A DNA stretch of 64,000 bases from Tenacibaculum agarivorans (GCF_001936575.1 NZ_MSMP01000026.1:1-64000), one strand, 5' to 3'; counted from the first letter of the stretch, positions 34,658 through 44,960 are shown. Notes: generated from the sequence alone by a model not told the origin. Numbers and translations: made by a program.

Positions 34658-35998
34658 ATGACTAATTTATTATTAACATTAATAGAGCAAGAAGTAGCTC
34701 AAGATGTAGTAAAACAAGTAGAAGCGATAAAAGTAGATTTATCAATGCTTTGGATATTGTTATCAGGTATTTTGGTATTTTTAATGCAGGCAGGATTTAC
34801 ACTGGTAGAATCTGGTATGACAAGATCTAAAAACGTGGTAAATATTGCAATGAAAAATGCATTAGATATTGCAGTAGGTTCTTTAGTATTCTGGTTTGTA
34901 GGATACTCTTTAATGTATGGAGATACAAATGGATGGATTGGCTGGAGCGGATTTGGTTTTTACAATGAGTCAGATCCTTCAGATTTATTTTTTCAAACTG
35001 TATTCTGTGCTACAGCAGCAACTATAGTATCAGGTGCTATAGCAGGTAGAACTAAATATACAACGTATATTATTTTCTCTGTAGTTATGACTGCGTTTAT
35101 CTATCCAGTAGCTGGTGGATGGCAATGGAAAGGAGAAGATGTTGTAGAGGCTGGTAAGCTAATTTCCAAAGGCGGATGGTTAGCTAATAAAGGGTTTATT
35201 GATTTTGCTGGTTCTTCAATTGTGCACTCTGTTGGTGGATGGGCTGCATTAATTGCTGCAATTTTAGTAGGTCCAAGATTAGGAAAATATACTGAAGATG
35301 GAAAAGCAGTTTCTATACCAGGTCACAACAAGTTATTAGCAACATTAGGTGTGTTCATCTTATGGTTTGGATGGTTTGGATTTAATGGAGGTTCTCAATT
35401 AGCTTGGGGTGGAGATGATTCTGTTGGAGCAGCAAAAGTAGTATTAATTACAAATTTAGCTGCTGCAGCTGGTACCTTAGGAGCATTATTCATTTCTTGG
35501 ATTAAGTTTAAAAAACCTAATTTAGATATGACGTTAAACGGTGCATTAGCTGGTTTAGTAAGTATTACAGCAGGTTGTGGAAACATGACTGAAGGTGGTG
35601 CAGTACTAGCAGGTTTAATAGGAGGTATTATTGTAGTTTTCTCTATGCAGTTAATTGAACAAAAATTAAAAATTGATGATGCTGTAGGTGCAGTTTCTGT
35701 ACATGGTATTGTAGGTGCTTGGGGTACTTTAGTGATTGGTTTATGGGGAGTTAAGTTTGAAGCAGGAAAAACTATAGGTATTGGACTGTTAAATGGAGGT
35801 GGAGCTTCTCAATTTGGAGTTCAAGCATTAGGTACGTTAGCATATGCAGTATGGGCGTTATTAATGTCATTCATTTTCTTATTTGCATTAAAAAAAGCAA
35901 TTGGATTACGTGTAACTGAGAAGGAAGAGATAGAAGGTCTTGATTTATCTGAGCACGGAGCATTAGCATATCCAGGTAAGAGAAATAGAGGAGAATAA
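34658..35998 (+). CDS. amt: ammonium transporter
   Basis: A 446-residue Amt/MEP/Rh protein with about 11 transmembrane helices. Key features are FLMQAGFTLVESGMTRSKN in the first helix region, GRTKYTTYIIFSVVMTAFIYP, the GFIDFAGSSIVHSVGG segment with the conserved Asp and first pore His, and the second pore His in VHGIVGAWGTL. It conducts ammonium into the cytoplasm. No glnK/PII gene follows, unlike many amt loci. It sits between a porin and glutamate synthase. Confidence 0.96.
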   Translation: MTNLLLTLIEQEVAQDVVKQVEAIKVDLSMLWILLSGILVFLMQAGFTLVESGMTRSKNVVNIAMKNALDIAVGSLVFWFVGYSLMYGDTNGWIGWSGFGFYNESDPSDLFFQTVFCATAATIVSGAIAGRTKYTTYIIFSVVMTAFIYPVAGGWQWKGEDVVEAGKLISKGGWLANKGFIDFAGSSIVHSVGGWAALIAAILVGPRLGKYTEDGKAVSIPGHNKLLATLGVFILWFGWFGFNGGSQLAWGGDDSVGAAKVVLITNLAAAAGTLGALFISWIKFKKPNLDMTLNGALAGLVSITAGCGNMTEGGAVLAGLIGGIIVVFSMQLIEQKLKIDDAVGAVSVHGIVGAWGTLVIGLWGVKFEAGKTIGIGLLNGGGASQFGVQALGTLAYAVWALLMSFIFLFALKKAIGLRVTEKEEIEGLDLSEHGALAYPGKRNRGE

Positions 35999-36120
35999 TA
36001 AACTTCTAGAATAAGAAATTTATGAACAGGTACAAAATAAACATAATTAGAAAAAATTTAATTAGGTCTATTTTGAAAGAATAAGCTAGGATAAGACACT
36101 TTATCAGAATAGCTTTAACT

Positions 36121-36155
36121 AGATGAGAAATGTACTTCAAGTACATTTCTCATCT
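36121..36155 (+). terminator. 16-bp perfect hairpin between amt and gltB
   Basis: AGATGAGAAATGTACT and its exact reverse complement are separated by TCA. There is no strong T-tract after it, so it may be a weak terminator or a regulatory hairpin in the gltB leader. Confidence 0.6.
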
Positions 36156-36190
36156 TCATCTTAAATAAACAAACTAACAAATAATTTTTT

Positions 36191-39100
36191 ATGAAAGATC
36201 AGGGCTTATATTTAAATGAGTTTGAAAGAGATAACTGTGGCGCTGGTTTTATTTGTAATTTAAAAGGTCAAAAGTCGAATCAAATTATTCACGATGCCTT
36301 AGAAATATTAATAAAATTAGAACACAGAGGAGCAGTAAGTTCAGATGGAAGAACTGGAGATGGAGCAGGAATTTTAATAGATATACCACACGATTTTTTT
36401 ACTAGAGTATGTGATTTTGAACTACCCGAAGTTAAAGAATATGCAGTGGGTCAGGTGTTTTTACCAAAAAAATTCAATCAAAGTAGCTATTGCGAATCTG
36501 TTTTAGAAAATGAATTAAAAAGACAAGGATTACAAGTTTTAGGTTGGAGAGAAGTACCTGTAGATACTTCAAACCTAGGAGCTATAGCGGCAAAAACACA
36601 ACCTAAAATTAAACAAGTATTTGTAGGAAAAGGAAAAGAAGTATTAACAGAATTACAATTTAACGCAAAACTTTTTGCAGCAAGAAAAATAAGTGAACAC
36701 AAAATTGCGGCATCAAAAATATCAGAAAGTAATTACTTCTATTTGTCAAGCCTTTCAACAACTACTATAATTTACAAAGGCTTGTTAATGCCAGAAGATA
36801 TTGGGCGTTTTTATGTTGATTTAAAACAACCAGATTTAGTAACTCGCTTAGCTTTAGTACATCAACGATTTTCAACAAATACTTTTCCATCATGGGATTT
36901 GGCGCAACCATTTAGATTCATGTGCCATAATGGAGAAATAAATACATTGAAAGGAAATGTAAAACGTATGCTAGCTAGACAAGAATTAATGAAGTCTGAT
37001 TTGTTTGGCGATTTTATTGAGGAATTATTCCCGATAATTACAAAAGGAAAATCAGATTCTGCCTCAATGGATATGGCTGTAGAACTATTACTTATGACGG
37101 GTAGATCACTGCCTGAAGTAATGATGATGCTAGTTCCTGAAGCTTGGGAGAAAGATAAAACGATGAGCGAAGAGAAAAGGGCATTTTATGAGTATAATTC
37201 TTGTATTATGGAACCATGGGATGGTCCAGCTTCAGTTCCTTTTACAGATGGTAATTTTATCGGAGCTTTATTAGATAGAAATGGATTAAGACCATCACGA
37301 TACACCGTAACTAAGAGAGGAAATGTGGTAATGTCCTCAGAAATTGGAGTGTTAAATATAAAACCAGATAATGTAGTTAAGCATGGGCGATTAGAGCCAG
37401 GTAAAATGTTTTTGGTAGATATGAATGCAGGGAGAATTATTGAAGACGAAGAAATTAAGTCTGAAATTATTTCTAAACATCCATATAAAAAATGGGTAAA
37501 AGAGCAGGCGTTACCACTATCAAAAATACCGTACACCAATAACACGATACCTAAAGAGAAAACAGATTATAAAACACGTTTACGTTTATTTGGGTATACT
37601 ACAGAAGAAATAGATCATATCATAGCGCCAATGGCTAAAAATGCTAAAGAAGGAATTGGTTCAATGGGAACAGACACGCCTTTAGCAGTATTGTCAGATA
37701 AGCCACAATTGTTATATAATTATTTCAAACAGTTATTTGCTCAGGTGACTAATCCACCTTTAGATGGAATACGAGAAGAAATCATCACAGATATCAGTTT
37801 AGCAATTGGTTCTGATAGAAATATTTTTGATATCATTCCAGAACAAGCAAATAAACTACGAATCAAAAATCCAGTAATTTCTAATGAAGATTTAGATAAA
37901 ATCAAAAACTTAGAGCACGACGATTTCAAAGCAGCAACTATTCCTATGCTTTTCCAGTTAGAAAAAGGAGTAAATGGAATAGAGAATGCTTTAGAAGGAA
38001 TTTTGTATAAAGCTACTGTTGCTGTAGAAGATGAAGGCGCAAATATTATTATTCTATCCGATAGAGGAGTGAATAAAGAATGGGCTCCAATTCCGGCATT
38101 ATTAGCATGTTCGTACTTACATAATTCAATGTATAGAAAGAAAACACGATCTAAAATTGGAATTATAATTGAGAGTGCAGAACCAAGAGAACCACACCAT
38201 TTTGCTACTTTATTCGGTTATGGAGCAAGTGCAATCAATCCATATATGGTGAATGAAATTATTGCCACTCAAGTTGAAAAAGGTCAAATTGAAGGTGTAG
38301 AAGTAGGGAAGGCAATTAAAAACTTCAATAAAGCTATTGGTAAAGGTTTATTGAAAATAATGAATAAGATAGGAATCTCTACATTACACTCGTACAGAGC
38401 TTCTCAGATTTTCGAGATTTTAGGATTGAAAAAAACATTTACAGACAAATATTTTCCAGATACTCCATCAAGAATTGGAGGTATTGGTCTGTATGTATTA
38501 CAAAAAGAAATCTATAAACAATGTACAGAAGCATTTAGAGATAAAAATGTAGACTCTGTTTTAGATTTAAATATAGGAGGCGATTATCGTTGGCGAAGAA
38601 ATGGAGAACGTCATATGTTTAATCCAACTACAGTATCTAAATTACAACAAGCAGTACGCTCTAAGAGTAAAGAAAGTTATAGAGTTTATGCGGATAAGAT
38701 CAATAAACAAGCAAAAGAGTTGATGACACTTAGAGGTTTATTTGATTTTGTAAACTTAGATCCTATTCCAATTGAAGAAGTAGAACCTTGGACAGAAATC
38801 GTAAAACGTTTTAAAACAGGTGCCATGTCTTATGGGTCTATAAGTCAAGAAGCACATGAGAATCTAGCAGTAGCCATGAATAGAATTGGAGGGAAATCCA
38901 ACTCTGGAGAAGGTGGTGAAAACAAAGAGCGCTTTAAAAAATTATCTAATGGTGATTCAAAAAATAGTGCAATTAAGCAAGTAGCTTCTGGACGATTTGG
39001 GGTAACAAGTAATTACCTAACAAATGCCAAAGAAATTCAAATAAAAATGGCACAAGGCGCTAAGCCAGGAGAAGGAGGACAATTACCAGGTAAGAAGGTA

Positions 39101-40699
39101 TTACCTTGGATAGCGGATGTGAGAAATTCTACGCCTTATGTAGGTCTAATTTCGCCACCACCACATCACGATATTTATTCCATAGAAGATTTGGCTCAAC
39201 TTATTTTCGATTTAAAAAATGCGAATAGAGAAGCTAGAATTAATGTGAAATTAGTTTCTAAAGTTGGAGTAGGTACTATTGCAGCAGGTGTAGCTAAAGC
39301 GAAAGCAGATGTAATCTTAATTTCTGGTTTCGATGGAGGAACAGGTGCTTCTCCATTAACATCATTGAGACATGCAGGATTACCTTGGGAGTTAGGTATT
39401 GCTGAAGCTCAACAAACTTTAGTAATGAATAATTTAAGAGGTAGAGTGGTTCTTGAATGTGATGGTCAATTGAAAACAGGTAGAGATGTAGCTATTGCTT
39501 GTTTGTTAGGGGCAGAAGAATTTGGTTTTGCCACAGCTCCATTAGTAGCTTCAGGATGTATCATGATGCGTCAATGTCATTTAAATACTTGTCCTGTAGG
39601 TATTGCTACTCAAGATCCTGAACTACGTAAAAACTTTAAAGGAACACCAGAGCATGTAATTAACTTTATGTATTTCGTAGCTGAAGAAGTACGTCAAATT
39701 ATGGCATCTTTAGGATTTAGATCAATAAAAGAAATGGTTGGTCAAGTAGAAAAGTTAAATGTTAATGAAGCTGTAGATCACTACAAAGCTAAAGGAGTAG
39801 ATGTTTCAGCTATTTTACATAAGCCCGAAATTGAAGGAGAAATGGTTTTATATAACACAGATAAGCAAGACCATAATCTTGAAAAAATATTAGATTTTAA
39901 GATTGTAGACGATGCTAAAGGAGCGATAAAAAATAAAATCAAATCTGAGTTCAATTATGAAATCCAGAACACGAATCGTTCAGTAGGAGCTTTAACTAGT
40001 AATGAAATCTCTAAGCTTCATGGAGAGGAAGGATTGCCAGAAGATACCTTAACGCTTAATTTTAAAGGATCAGCAGGACAAAGTTTTGGTGCTTTTGCAA
40101 CAAAAGGTTTGAAAATGATCGTAGATGGTGAAACTAACGATTACTTAGGTAAAGGTTTATCTGGAGGAAAAATCATCGTAAAAAAACCTGAAGAAGCTGA
40201 TTTTGTAGCGGAAAATAATATCATTGTGGGTAATGTTTGTTTTTACGGAGCGGTGAAAGGTGAAGCTTACATTAATGGTGTAGCAGGAGAGCGTTTTTGT
40301 GTTAGAAACTCTGGAATTACAGCTGTTGTAGAAGGAATCGGAGATCACGGTTGTGAATATATGACTGGAGGAAAAGTAGTGGTATTAGGTAAAACAGGTC
40401 GAAATTTTGCTGCAGGTATGAGTGGAGGAATAGCGTATGTATATGATCCATCTCATCAATTTAGAAATGAATTATGTAACTTAGAAATGGTTGAATTAGT
40501 ACATCTAGAAACTGAAGACCAACATGAGTTAAAAGAAATAATTCAAAAACATGTGCAATACACTACAAGTGATTTAGGAGCAACTATATTAAAAGATTGG
40601 GAAGTAAATAAAATGGATTTTATTAAAGTATTCCCAACAGATTATAGACTAGCATTAGAGCGATTAGCACAAGAAAAAACAAACAAAATAACAGCATAA
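36191..40699 (+). CDS. gltB: glutamate synthase large subunit
   Basis: A 1502-residue GOGAT large chain. After a 15-residue propeptide the class II glutaminase nucleophile C16 stands in NCGAGF. The central and FMN-binding synthase domains include [21 protein letters not shown], the [14 protein letters not shown] stretch and the Fe-S cysteines in [18 protein letters not shown]-terminal GXGXG beta-helix ([23 protein letters not shown]) completes it. It makes glutamate from glutamine and 2-oxoglutarate in the cytoplasm. gltD follows 2 nt later. Full length and intact. Confidence 0.97.
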   Translation: MKDQGLYLNEFERDNCGAGFICNLKGQKSNQIIHDALEILIKLEHRGAVSSDGRTGDGAGILIDIPHDFFTRVCDFELPEVKEYAVGQVFLPKKFNQSSYCESVLENELKRQGLQVLGWREVPVDTSNLGAIAAKTQPKIKQVFVGKGKEVLTELQFNAKLFAARKISEHKIAASKISESNYFYLSSLSTTTIIYKGLLMPEDIGRFYVDLKQPDLVTRLALVHQRFSTNTFPSWDLAQPFRFMCHNGEINTLKGNVKRMLARQELMKSDLFGDFIEELFPIITKGKSDSASMDMAVELLLMTGRSLPEVMMMLVPEAWEKDKTMSEEKRAFYEYNSCIMEPWDGPASVPFTDGNFIGALLDRNGLRPSRYTVTKRGNVVMSSEIGVLNIKPDNVVKHGRLEPGKMFLVDMNAGRIIEDEEIKSEIISKHPYKKWVKEQALPLSKIPYTNNTIPKEKTDYKTRLRLFGYTTEEIDHIIAPMAKNAKEGIGSMGTDTPLAVLSDKPQLLYNYFKQLFAQVTNPPLDGIREEIITDISLAIGSDRNIFDIIPEQANKLRIKNPVISNEDLDKIKNLEHDDFKAATIPMLFQLEKGVNGIENALEGILYKATVAVEDEGANIIILSDRGVNKEWAPIPALLACSYLHNSMYRKKTRSKIGIIIESAEPREPHHFATLFGYGASAINPYMVNEIIATQVEKGQIEGVEVGKAIKNFNKAIGKGLLKIMNKIGISTLHSYRASQIFEILGLKKTFTDKYFPDTPSRIGGIGLYVLQKEIYKQCTEAFRDKNVDSVLDLNIGGDYRWRRNGERHMFNPTTVSKLQQAVRSKSKESYRVYADKINKQAKELMTLRGLFDFVNLDPIPIEEVEPWTEIVKRFKTGAMSYGSISQEAHENLAVAMNRIGGKSNSGEGGENKERFKKLSNGDSKNSAIKQVASGRFGVTSNYLTNAKEIQIKMAQGAKPGEGGQLPGKKVLPWIADVRNSTPYVGLISPPPHHDIYSIEDLAQLIFDLKNANREARINVKLVSKVGVGTIAAGVAKAKADVILISGFDGGTGASPLTSLRHAGLPWELGIAEAQQTLVMNNLRGRVVLECDGQLKTGRDVAIACLLGAEEFGFATAPLVASGCIMMRQCHLNTCPVGIATQDPELRKNFKGTPEHVINFMYFVAEEVRQIMASLGFRSIKEMVGQVEKLNVNEAVDHYKAKGVDVSAILHKPEIEGEMVLYNTDKQDHNLEKILDFKIVDDAKGAIKNKIKSEFNYEIQNTNRSVGALTSNEISKLHGEEGLPEDTLTLNFKGSAGQSFGAFATKGLKMIVDGETNDYLGKGLSGGKIIVKKPEEADFVAENNIIVGNVCFYGAVKGEAYINGVAGERFCVRNSGITAVVEGIGDHGCEYMTGGKVVVLGKTGRNFAAGMSGGIAYVYDPSHQFRNELCNLEMVELVHLETEDQHELKEIIQKHVQYTTSDLGATILKDWEVNKMDFIKVFPTDYRLALERLAQEKTNKITA

Positions 40700-40701
40700 T
40701 C

Positions 40702-42165
40702 ATGGGAGAATTAGGCGGATTTAAAAAATACCAAAGAAAACAAGAAATTAATACAGCTGTTAAGGATAGAATTCAAAACTTTAAAGAGTTTACTTCTCCA
40801 TTACCAACAGAAGAGCAACAAAAACAAGGTTCTCGTTGTATGGATTGCGGTATTCCATTTTGTCATAGTGGCTGTCCTTTAGGAAACTTAATTCCTGATT
40901 TTAATGATAGAGTACATAGAGGAGAATGGAAAAAAGCATTAGAAATATTGCATTCAACAAATAATTTCCCTGAATTCACAGGAAGGTTATGTCCAGCACC
41001 TTGTGAAAAAGCTTGTGTCTTAGGAATTATAGACGAACCAGTTTCAATTGAGAATATAGAAAAGTATATAGTTGAAAAAGGTTTTGAAAAAGGTTGGATA
41101 AAACCGAAACTTCCAAGTTATAGATCTGGAAAAACGGTAGCAGTAGTAGGATCTGGTCCTGCAGGATTGGCGGCAGCTCAACAATTAAATAGAGCAGGAC
41201 ATATAGTTACCGTTTTTGAAAGAGAAGATAAAATAGGCGGTTTATTACGTTACGGAATTCCTAATTTTAAATTAGAAAAGGAAATCATAGATAGACGCAT
41301 CGCTATTTTGGAAGCAGAAGGGATTGTTTTTAAAACCAATGCAAATATTGGAGTAAATGTTTCTGTAGATAAGTTAAAAGAGTTTGATGCAGTTGTATTA
41401 TGTGGTGGTGCTACTCAGGCTAGAAGTCTACCAATTCCTGGAATTGATGCTAAAGGGGTACACCAAGCAATGGATTTTTTAACCAAACAAACAAAAGCAT
41501 TATTCGATACTAGTTTAGAGAAAGAGATTATAAATGCAAAAGGTAAAAATGTTATTGTAATTGGAGGAGGAGATACAGGTTCAGATTGTATCGGAACTTC
41601 AAATCGTCATGGTGCAAAATCGGTTACAAATTTTGAAATCATGCCGAAACCACCAAAAGTACGAAGCGAGAAAACACCTTGGCCATTCTGGCCTTTACAA
41701 TTAAAAACAAGTTCTTCTCATGAAGAAGGTTGTGATAGAAATTGGTTAATAAATACGAAAGAATTCATTAAAAATGAAAAAGGTAAACTAACCGGTTTAA
41801 AAACTGTGGAGGTAGAGTGGAAAATTATCCCAGGGCAACGTCCACAATTAATAGAAAAAGAAGGTAGTGAAAAAACTTGGCCTTGTGATTTAGTATTTTT
41901 AGCGCTTGGATTTACAGGACCTGAAAAAACATTACCAGAGCAGTTAGGGTTAAAATTAGACAGAAGAACAAATATCCAAGCAGATACATTTACTTATGAA
42001 ACTAATGTGCCAGGTATTTTTACCGCTGGAGATATGAGAAGAGGGCAATCGTTAATTGTATGGGCAATTTCTGAAGGAAGACAAGCTGCTCATCATGTTG
42101 ATGCATATTTAATGGGAAGCTCTAGTTTACCATTAAAAGACACTAATGATTTATTGAGTGCTTAA
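40702..42165 (+). CDS. gltD: glutamate synthase small subunit
   Basis: A 487-residue NADPH-dependent flavoprotein partner of GltB. The N-terminus has two cysteine clusters for [4Fe-4S] centres (CMDCGIPFCHSGCP and CPAPCEKAC). FAD-binding GSGPAGLAAAQQL and NADPH-binding GGGDTGSDC motifs follow, and the C-terminal FTAGDMRRGQSLIVWAI closes the FAD site. It is coupled to gltB by a 2-nt gap and followed by a clear terminator. Confidence 0.97.
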   Translation: MGELGGFKKYQRKQEINTAVKDRIQNFKEFTSPLPTEEQQKQGSRCMDCGIPFCHSGCPLGNLIPDFNDRVHRGEWKKALEILHSTNNFPEFTGRLCPAPCEKACVLGIIDEPVSIENIEKYIVEKGFEKGWIKPKLPSYRSGKTVAVVGSGPAGLAAAQQLNRAGHIVTVFEREDKIGGLLRYGIPNFKLEKEIIDRRIAILEAEGIVFKTNANIGVNVSVDKLKEFDAVVLCGGATQARSLPIPGIDAKGVHQAMDFLTKQTKALFDTSLEKEIINAKGKNVIVIGGGDTGSDCIGTSNRHGAKSVTNFEIMPKPPKVRSEKTPWPFWPLQLKTSSSHEEGCDRNWLINTKEFIKNEKGKLTGLKTVEVEWKIIPGQRPQLIEKEGSEKTWPCDLVFLALGFTGPEKTLPEQLGLKLDRRTNIQADTFTYETNVPGIFTAGDMRRGQSLIVWAISEGRQAAHHVDAYLMGSSSLPLKDTNDLLSA

Positions 42166-42197
42166 TATCCAGATAAAAATTTAAGTAGTTATAGAAA

Positions 42198-42234
42198 AGC
42201 AATTTGTTAGTCAGCAAATTGCTTTTTCATTTTT
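42198..42234 (+). terminator. terminator of gltBD
   Basis: The stem AGCAATTTG/CAAATTGCT (42198-42206/42215-42223) is followed by a T-rich tract. Confidence 0.88.
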
Positions 42235-42345
42235 AAAAGATCTTAAAGTACTATTCTTATAAAGGAATATTTTCACTGAAAACAGGTATTTCTAAATAGT
42301 GTATTAACTATTACATTTGACATCACTTAAGCATATTTATAAATC

Positions 42346-43191
42346 ATGAAAATATCAAAAATAGGACTATTGCTACTATTTATGTTCCTTTGGAATTTAA
42401 CAATATTGGAGGCTTCTAATGATGTTTTCAATCCAGCAATTATAATGAATCAAGAAACAGAGGAGCAATATCTATATATTGAAATATCAGGAGAAAAAGG
42501 AGCAAAAGTAGAGGTTCGATTAAATGATATTCCAGCTAGTGAGTTAATAACAGAAGGAGAAAATGGATCAGGAAATTCATTTACAAATGTTAAATACTAC
42601 ACAAAACCTGGAATAAATACATTATCTGTGTATTCTTTATCAGAAAAAGGAAAAGCAACAGTTCGTTTAGTCAGGTATTTAAAAGGACAAACTACAGGGA
42701 GAGGAGAAGGTGAAACATTTGCTGAAATCATAGTTGAAAACACGAAATCTCCTATTCATAAAGAAATAAAATTACCATCGAAGAGTGAAAGATGGTCTTG
42801 GATAGATGCAGATGTAGTTACAGATGAAAAGAGTGAAGTAGAAGCTATGGGATTTGTAAAAAGATTTTATAAAATCATGGAAAAAAGTAATGTCGATAAA
42901 ATGATTGAAGCTTTAGATCCTATCATTAATGATGAATTAGGCTCTAAACCTAACATGACAAAAGAAAAATTAGTTCAAGATTGGACAAAGTTTATGAAAA
43001 TGGCTTTCAATAGCGAGAATACATATGACGATATTAATAAAATTTCAATAGAATTAACTCCAGTAGCAAATGGAAAACTATTTGAAGTAAAACGAAAAGA
43101 TGGAAGTCTTGTATTTAGAACTTCTGATAATAGTGTTGGATTTAAAAATATTATTGGCCGTAAAGACGGTGTTTGGAAATTTTATTTTTGA
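42346..43191 (+). CDS. secreted protein of unknown function
   Basis: A 281-residue protein with a signal peptide (about 1-24). The middle contains a beta-rich region (YLYIEISGEKGAKVEVRLNDIPASELI) and the C-terminal half resembles an NTF2-like or DUF4440-type alpha+beta module (MGFVKRFYKIMEKSNVDKMIEAL ... GRKDGVWKFYF). I cannot name a family. It is probably periplasmic. Its 3' end overlaps the convergent hydrolase gene by 10 nt. Confidence 0.7.
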   Translation: MKISKIGLLLLFMFLWNLTILEASNDVFNPAIIMNQETEEQYLYIEISGEKGAKVEVRLNDIPASELITEGENGSGNSFTNVKYYTKPGINTLSVYSLSEKGKATVRLVRYLKGQTTGRGEGETFAEIIVENTKSPIHKEIKLPSKSERWSWIDADVVTDEKSEVEAMGFVKRFYKIMEKSNVDKMIEALDPIINDELGSKPNMTKEKLVQDWTKFMKMAFNSENTYDDINKISIELTPVANGKLFEVKRKDGSLVFRTSDNSVGFKNIIGRKDGVWKFYF

Positions 43192-44249
43192 TGTTTAAGG
43201 TGTTTGTCAAAAAAGTCTATTGCCATTTCTGCAACTTTATCATGTATTTTTTTTCTATCGATCTTTTCATGATCAATCGTGATTTTAGGAGCTACTTTTT
43301 TCCCAAATTCAGTAGATTCATTTAGAAAAACATAATGATTAACATGTTCGTTAAATAAGTGTAATTCAGAAGAAATTATAAGTTCATGGTAATTAAGAGC
43401 ATTATGCTGTATGGGAGTATTAGTATCTCCTTTTCCAGCCACAATAAAAATAGGTTTATCAATAGCTCTCATTTGTTCTTTTGAATGAAAACCAAACCCA
43501 ATAGCTGGTGCCATAACAAAAAAAGCTTTCATTCTGTCATCTTTTACTTTGTTTTTATAAGTTTCATAAGAGTGTACAATTAAACTATCATTATCAAAAT
43601 CGATAATCTCATCAGTTTTTGGAAACTCAGGTGGTAACTCTCTTTTTTTATTGATATCATCTCCAGGATGATAAGTTCTGTCAACTAATCCACCTGCTAA
43701 AGCGATATTTGTATAGCCGCCTAATGAAAATCCTGCTCCTCCAATTTTTTCATGATCAATATGATTTTTAAATTTAGGGTTTTCCAAAATACGATCAAGC
43801 ACAAATTGCACATCAATAGCTCGTTCCCACCATTTTACAAATTCTCTAGGTAATTTATTGAATGTAGTATTGCCATAATGTCCCAAAGAAACAACAATGT
43901 AGCCTTTGTGTACCATTTTTTCAATGAACCAAGTAAGAGAAAATCGATTACCTCCAGTTCCATGAGAAACTATTAGTAAAGGTAGTTTATCATCAATAAT
44001 TTTTGCGTTAGGAATTGTTGGTAAAATTTTAAACAGAGATTTTTCTTCTCTTACTTTTAATTTTTCTATTCTTTTTGCAGATATACTATCATGAGTTGGA
44101 AACCAAATTTCAACATCTAAAGGTCTACTTCTTTTGGAGTCGTTATATTTTAGAGATACTTGTCCAATATTTGATGTTTTATGATTCTTTTCATTACAAG
44201 AAAAATAAAATAGACAAATTAAAACGAGAAATATATAGTTAACTTGCAT
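43182..44249 (-). CDS. alpha/beta hydrolase lipoprotein (PAF acetylhydrolase/dienelactone hydrolase-like)
   Basis: The ATG at 44249 gives 355 residues with a lipoprotein signal (MQVNYIFLVLICLFYFSC); the in-frame ATG further upstream adds 26 residues before the signal and is unlikely. The oxyanion-type motif LIVSHGTGGNR and the nucleophile elbow GAGFSLGGYTN are present. The catalytic His is probably in the C-terminal NEHVNHYVFL segment and the Asp in the GKGDTNTP region. The fold resembles platelet-activating-factor acetylhydrolase and dienelactone hydrolase enzymes, so esterase activity at the envelope is inferred. It is convergent with the upstream secreted gene and divergent from the ilv leader. 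Confidence 0.8.
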   Translation of the reverse strand: MQVNYIFLVLICLFYFSCNEKNHKTSNIGQVSLKYNDSKRSRPLDVEIWFPTHDSISAKRIEKLKVREEKSLFKILPTIPNAKIIDDKLPLLIVSHGTGGNRFSLTWFIEKMVHKGYIVVSLGHYGNTTFNKLPREFVKWWERAIDVQFVLDRILENPKFKNHIDHEKIGGAGFSLGGYTNIALAGGLVDRTYHPGDDINKKRELPPEFPKTDEIIDFDNDSLIVHSYETYKNKVKDDRMKAFFVMAPAIGFGFHSKEQMRAIDKPIFIVAGKGDTNTPIQHNALNYHELIISSELHLFNEHVNHYVFLNESTEFGKKVAPKITIDHEKIDRKKIHDKVAEMAIDFFDKHLKHQK

Positions 44250-44399
44250 TGCTTTGATTAGTATAGTTGTAAAAATTTTATGATTTATTGTTTTTTGAAA
44301 GACATTAGGAAATGAAATTTGTGACACTTATAAAAAAATAACTTTTTTATTGAAATGTTAGGATATATTAAAAATAAATCACAATATTTGTAATAATCA

Positions 44400-44462
44400 A
44401 TGAGAAAACAAATTTTAAATATCATTTCTATTATTATCGTCGTAATTATTACGAACGTTTAA
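44400..44462 (+). CDS. ilv leader peptide 1 (20 aa)
   Basis: A 20-codon ORF, MRKQILNIISIIIVVIITNV, with 8 Ile, 3 Val and 1 Leu, a typical attenuation sensor for branched-chain amino acids. The stop codon overlaps AGGAAG (44462-44467), which can pair with CTTCCT (44499-44504) inside the 5' arm of the following terminator. A ribosome stalled on Ile/Val codons leaves this pairing free and so prevents termination; a ribosome that reaches the stop covers it and lets the terminator form. This geometry is seen in the sequence, and the mechanism follows known ribosome-mediated attenuation. Confidence 0.85.
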   Translation: MRKQILNIISIIIVVIITNV

Positions 44463-44496
44463 GGAAGTGTATTTAAAATGTAAAAAATAAGTTAAG

Positions 44497-44527
44497 AGCT
44501 TCCTAAGAAATTAGGAAGCTTTTTTTA
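44497..44527 (+). terminator. ilv attenuator terminator 1
   Basis: A perfect 10-bp stem AGCTTCCTAA/TTAGGAAGCT with GAAA tetraloop, followed by seven T. Its 5' arm can pair instead with the leader-stop region. Confidence 0.9.
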
Positions 44528-44536
44528 TTATAGAAT

Positions 44537-44599
44537 ATGATAAAAATTCAAAACATAATTAGCATTAAAATCGTCATTATTAACTCGTTAATAAGTTGA
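44537..44599 (+). CDS. ilv leader peptide 2 (20 aa)
   Basis: A second 20-codon ORF, MIKIQNIISIKIVIINSLIS, with 9 Ile, 1 Val and 1 Leu. It begins 10 nt after the first terminator T-tract. Bases 44598-44607 (GATGCGGTCT), overlapping its stop codon, can pair with AGCCTGTATC (44623-44632), the 5' arm of terminator 2, with nine of ten positions paired including two G-U pairs. So the same attenuation logic is repeated in series. The two leaders share the order of residues Q-x-x-N-I-I-S-I only loosely, so this is probably an ancient duplication or convergent. Confidence 0.82.
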   Translation: MIKIQNIISIKIVIINSLIS

Positions 44600-44622
44600 T
44601 GCGGTCTAATTGTAGTTTAAAA

Positions 44623-44656
44623 AGCCTGTATCAATACCAGATACAGGCTTTTTTTT
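44623..44656 (+). terminator. ilv attenuator terminator 2
   Basis: A perfect 10-bp stem AGCCTGTATC/GATACAGGCT with a 7-nt loop, followed by a run of T. Confidence 0.9.
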
Positions 44657-44803
44657 ATGATATGAATATCATGTTAATTTAATATTAAGTGTTTGTTTTT
44701 TAGGTTTTTAAGTTGTTTTTTTAAGTGTTAAAAATCATAGGTTTTTTAAAAAAGATAAGGCATAAAAAAAAGTATAAAATAAATTCGGATAACAAATTAG
44801 AAA

Positions 44804-44956
44804 ATGATGTATTTCAACAAATTAAGAGAATTTTTTAACCAAAATAGTTTTTTGAGAATAGAAGATTATTTGGTTAGTATATATAGTCAAATATTTATGG
44901 CTAAAAATTTTAAAACTAAACTATTAACTCAGTTTGTAACTGTAGATAAAAAATAG
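44804..44956 (+). CDS. small ORF (50 aa) between the attenuators and ilvD
   Basis: A 50-codon ORF starting [13 protein letters not shown] and ending VTVDKK. Its stop lies 4 nt before the ilvD start codon, so translation may be coupled. It is basic, rich in Phe, Lys, Leu and Ile, and has no signal peptide. I recognise no family. It may be a genuine small protein, a third regulatory leader or a chance frame. The position behind two terminators means it would be expressed only when attenuation is relieved. Confidence 0.45.
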   Translation: MMYFNKLREFFNQNSFLRIEDYLVSIYSQIFMAKNFKTKLLTQFVTVDKK

Positions 44957-44960
44957 AGAA

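Noticed and set aside
36022-36084. 20-codon frame before gltB as an annotated leader peptide gene
   Set aside because: Composition does not point to a regulating amino acid and no antiterminator overlap was found; kept only as a finding.
44871-44890. Sequence similar to the sRNA 3' element (AGATTATTTGGTTAGTA)
   Set aside because: It has deletions relative to the conserved core, no terminator follows, and it lies within the 50-codon ORF before ilvD. Judged chance.
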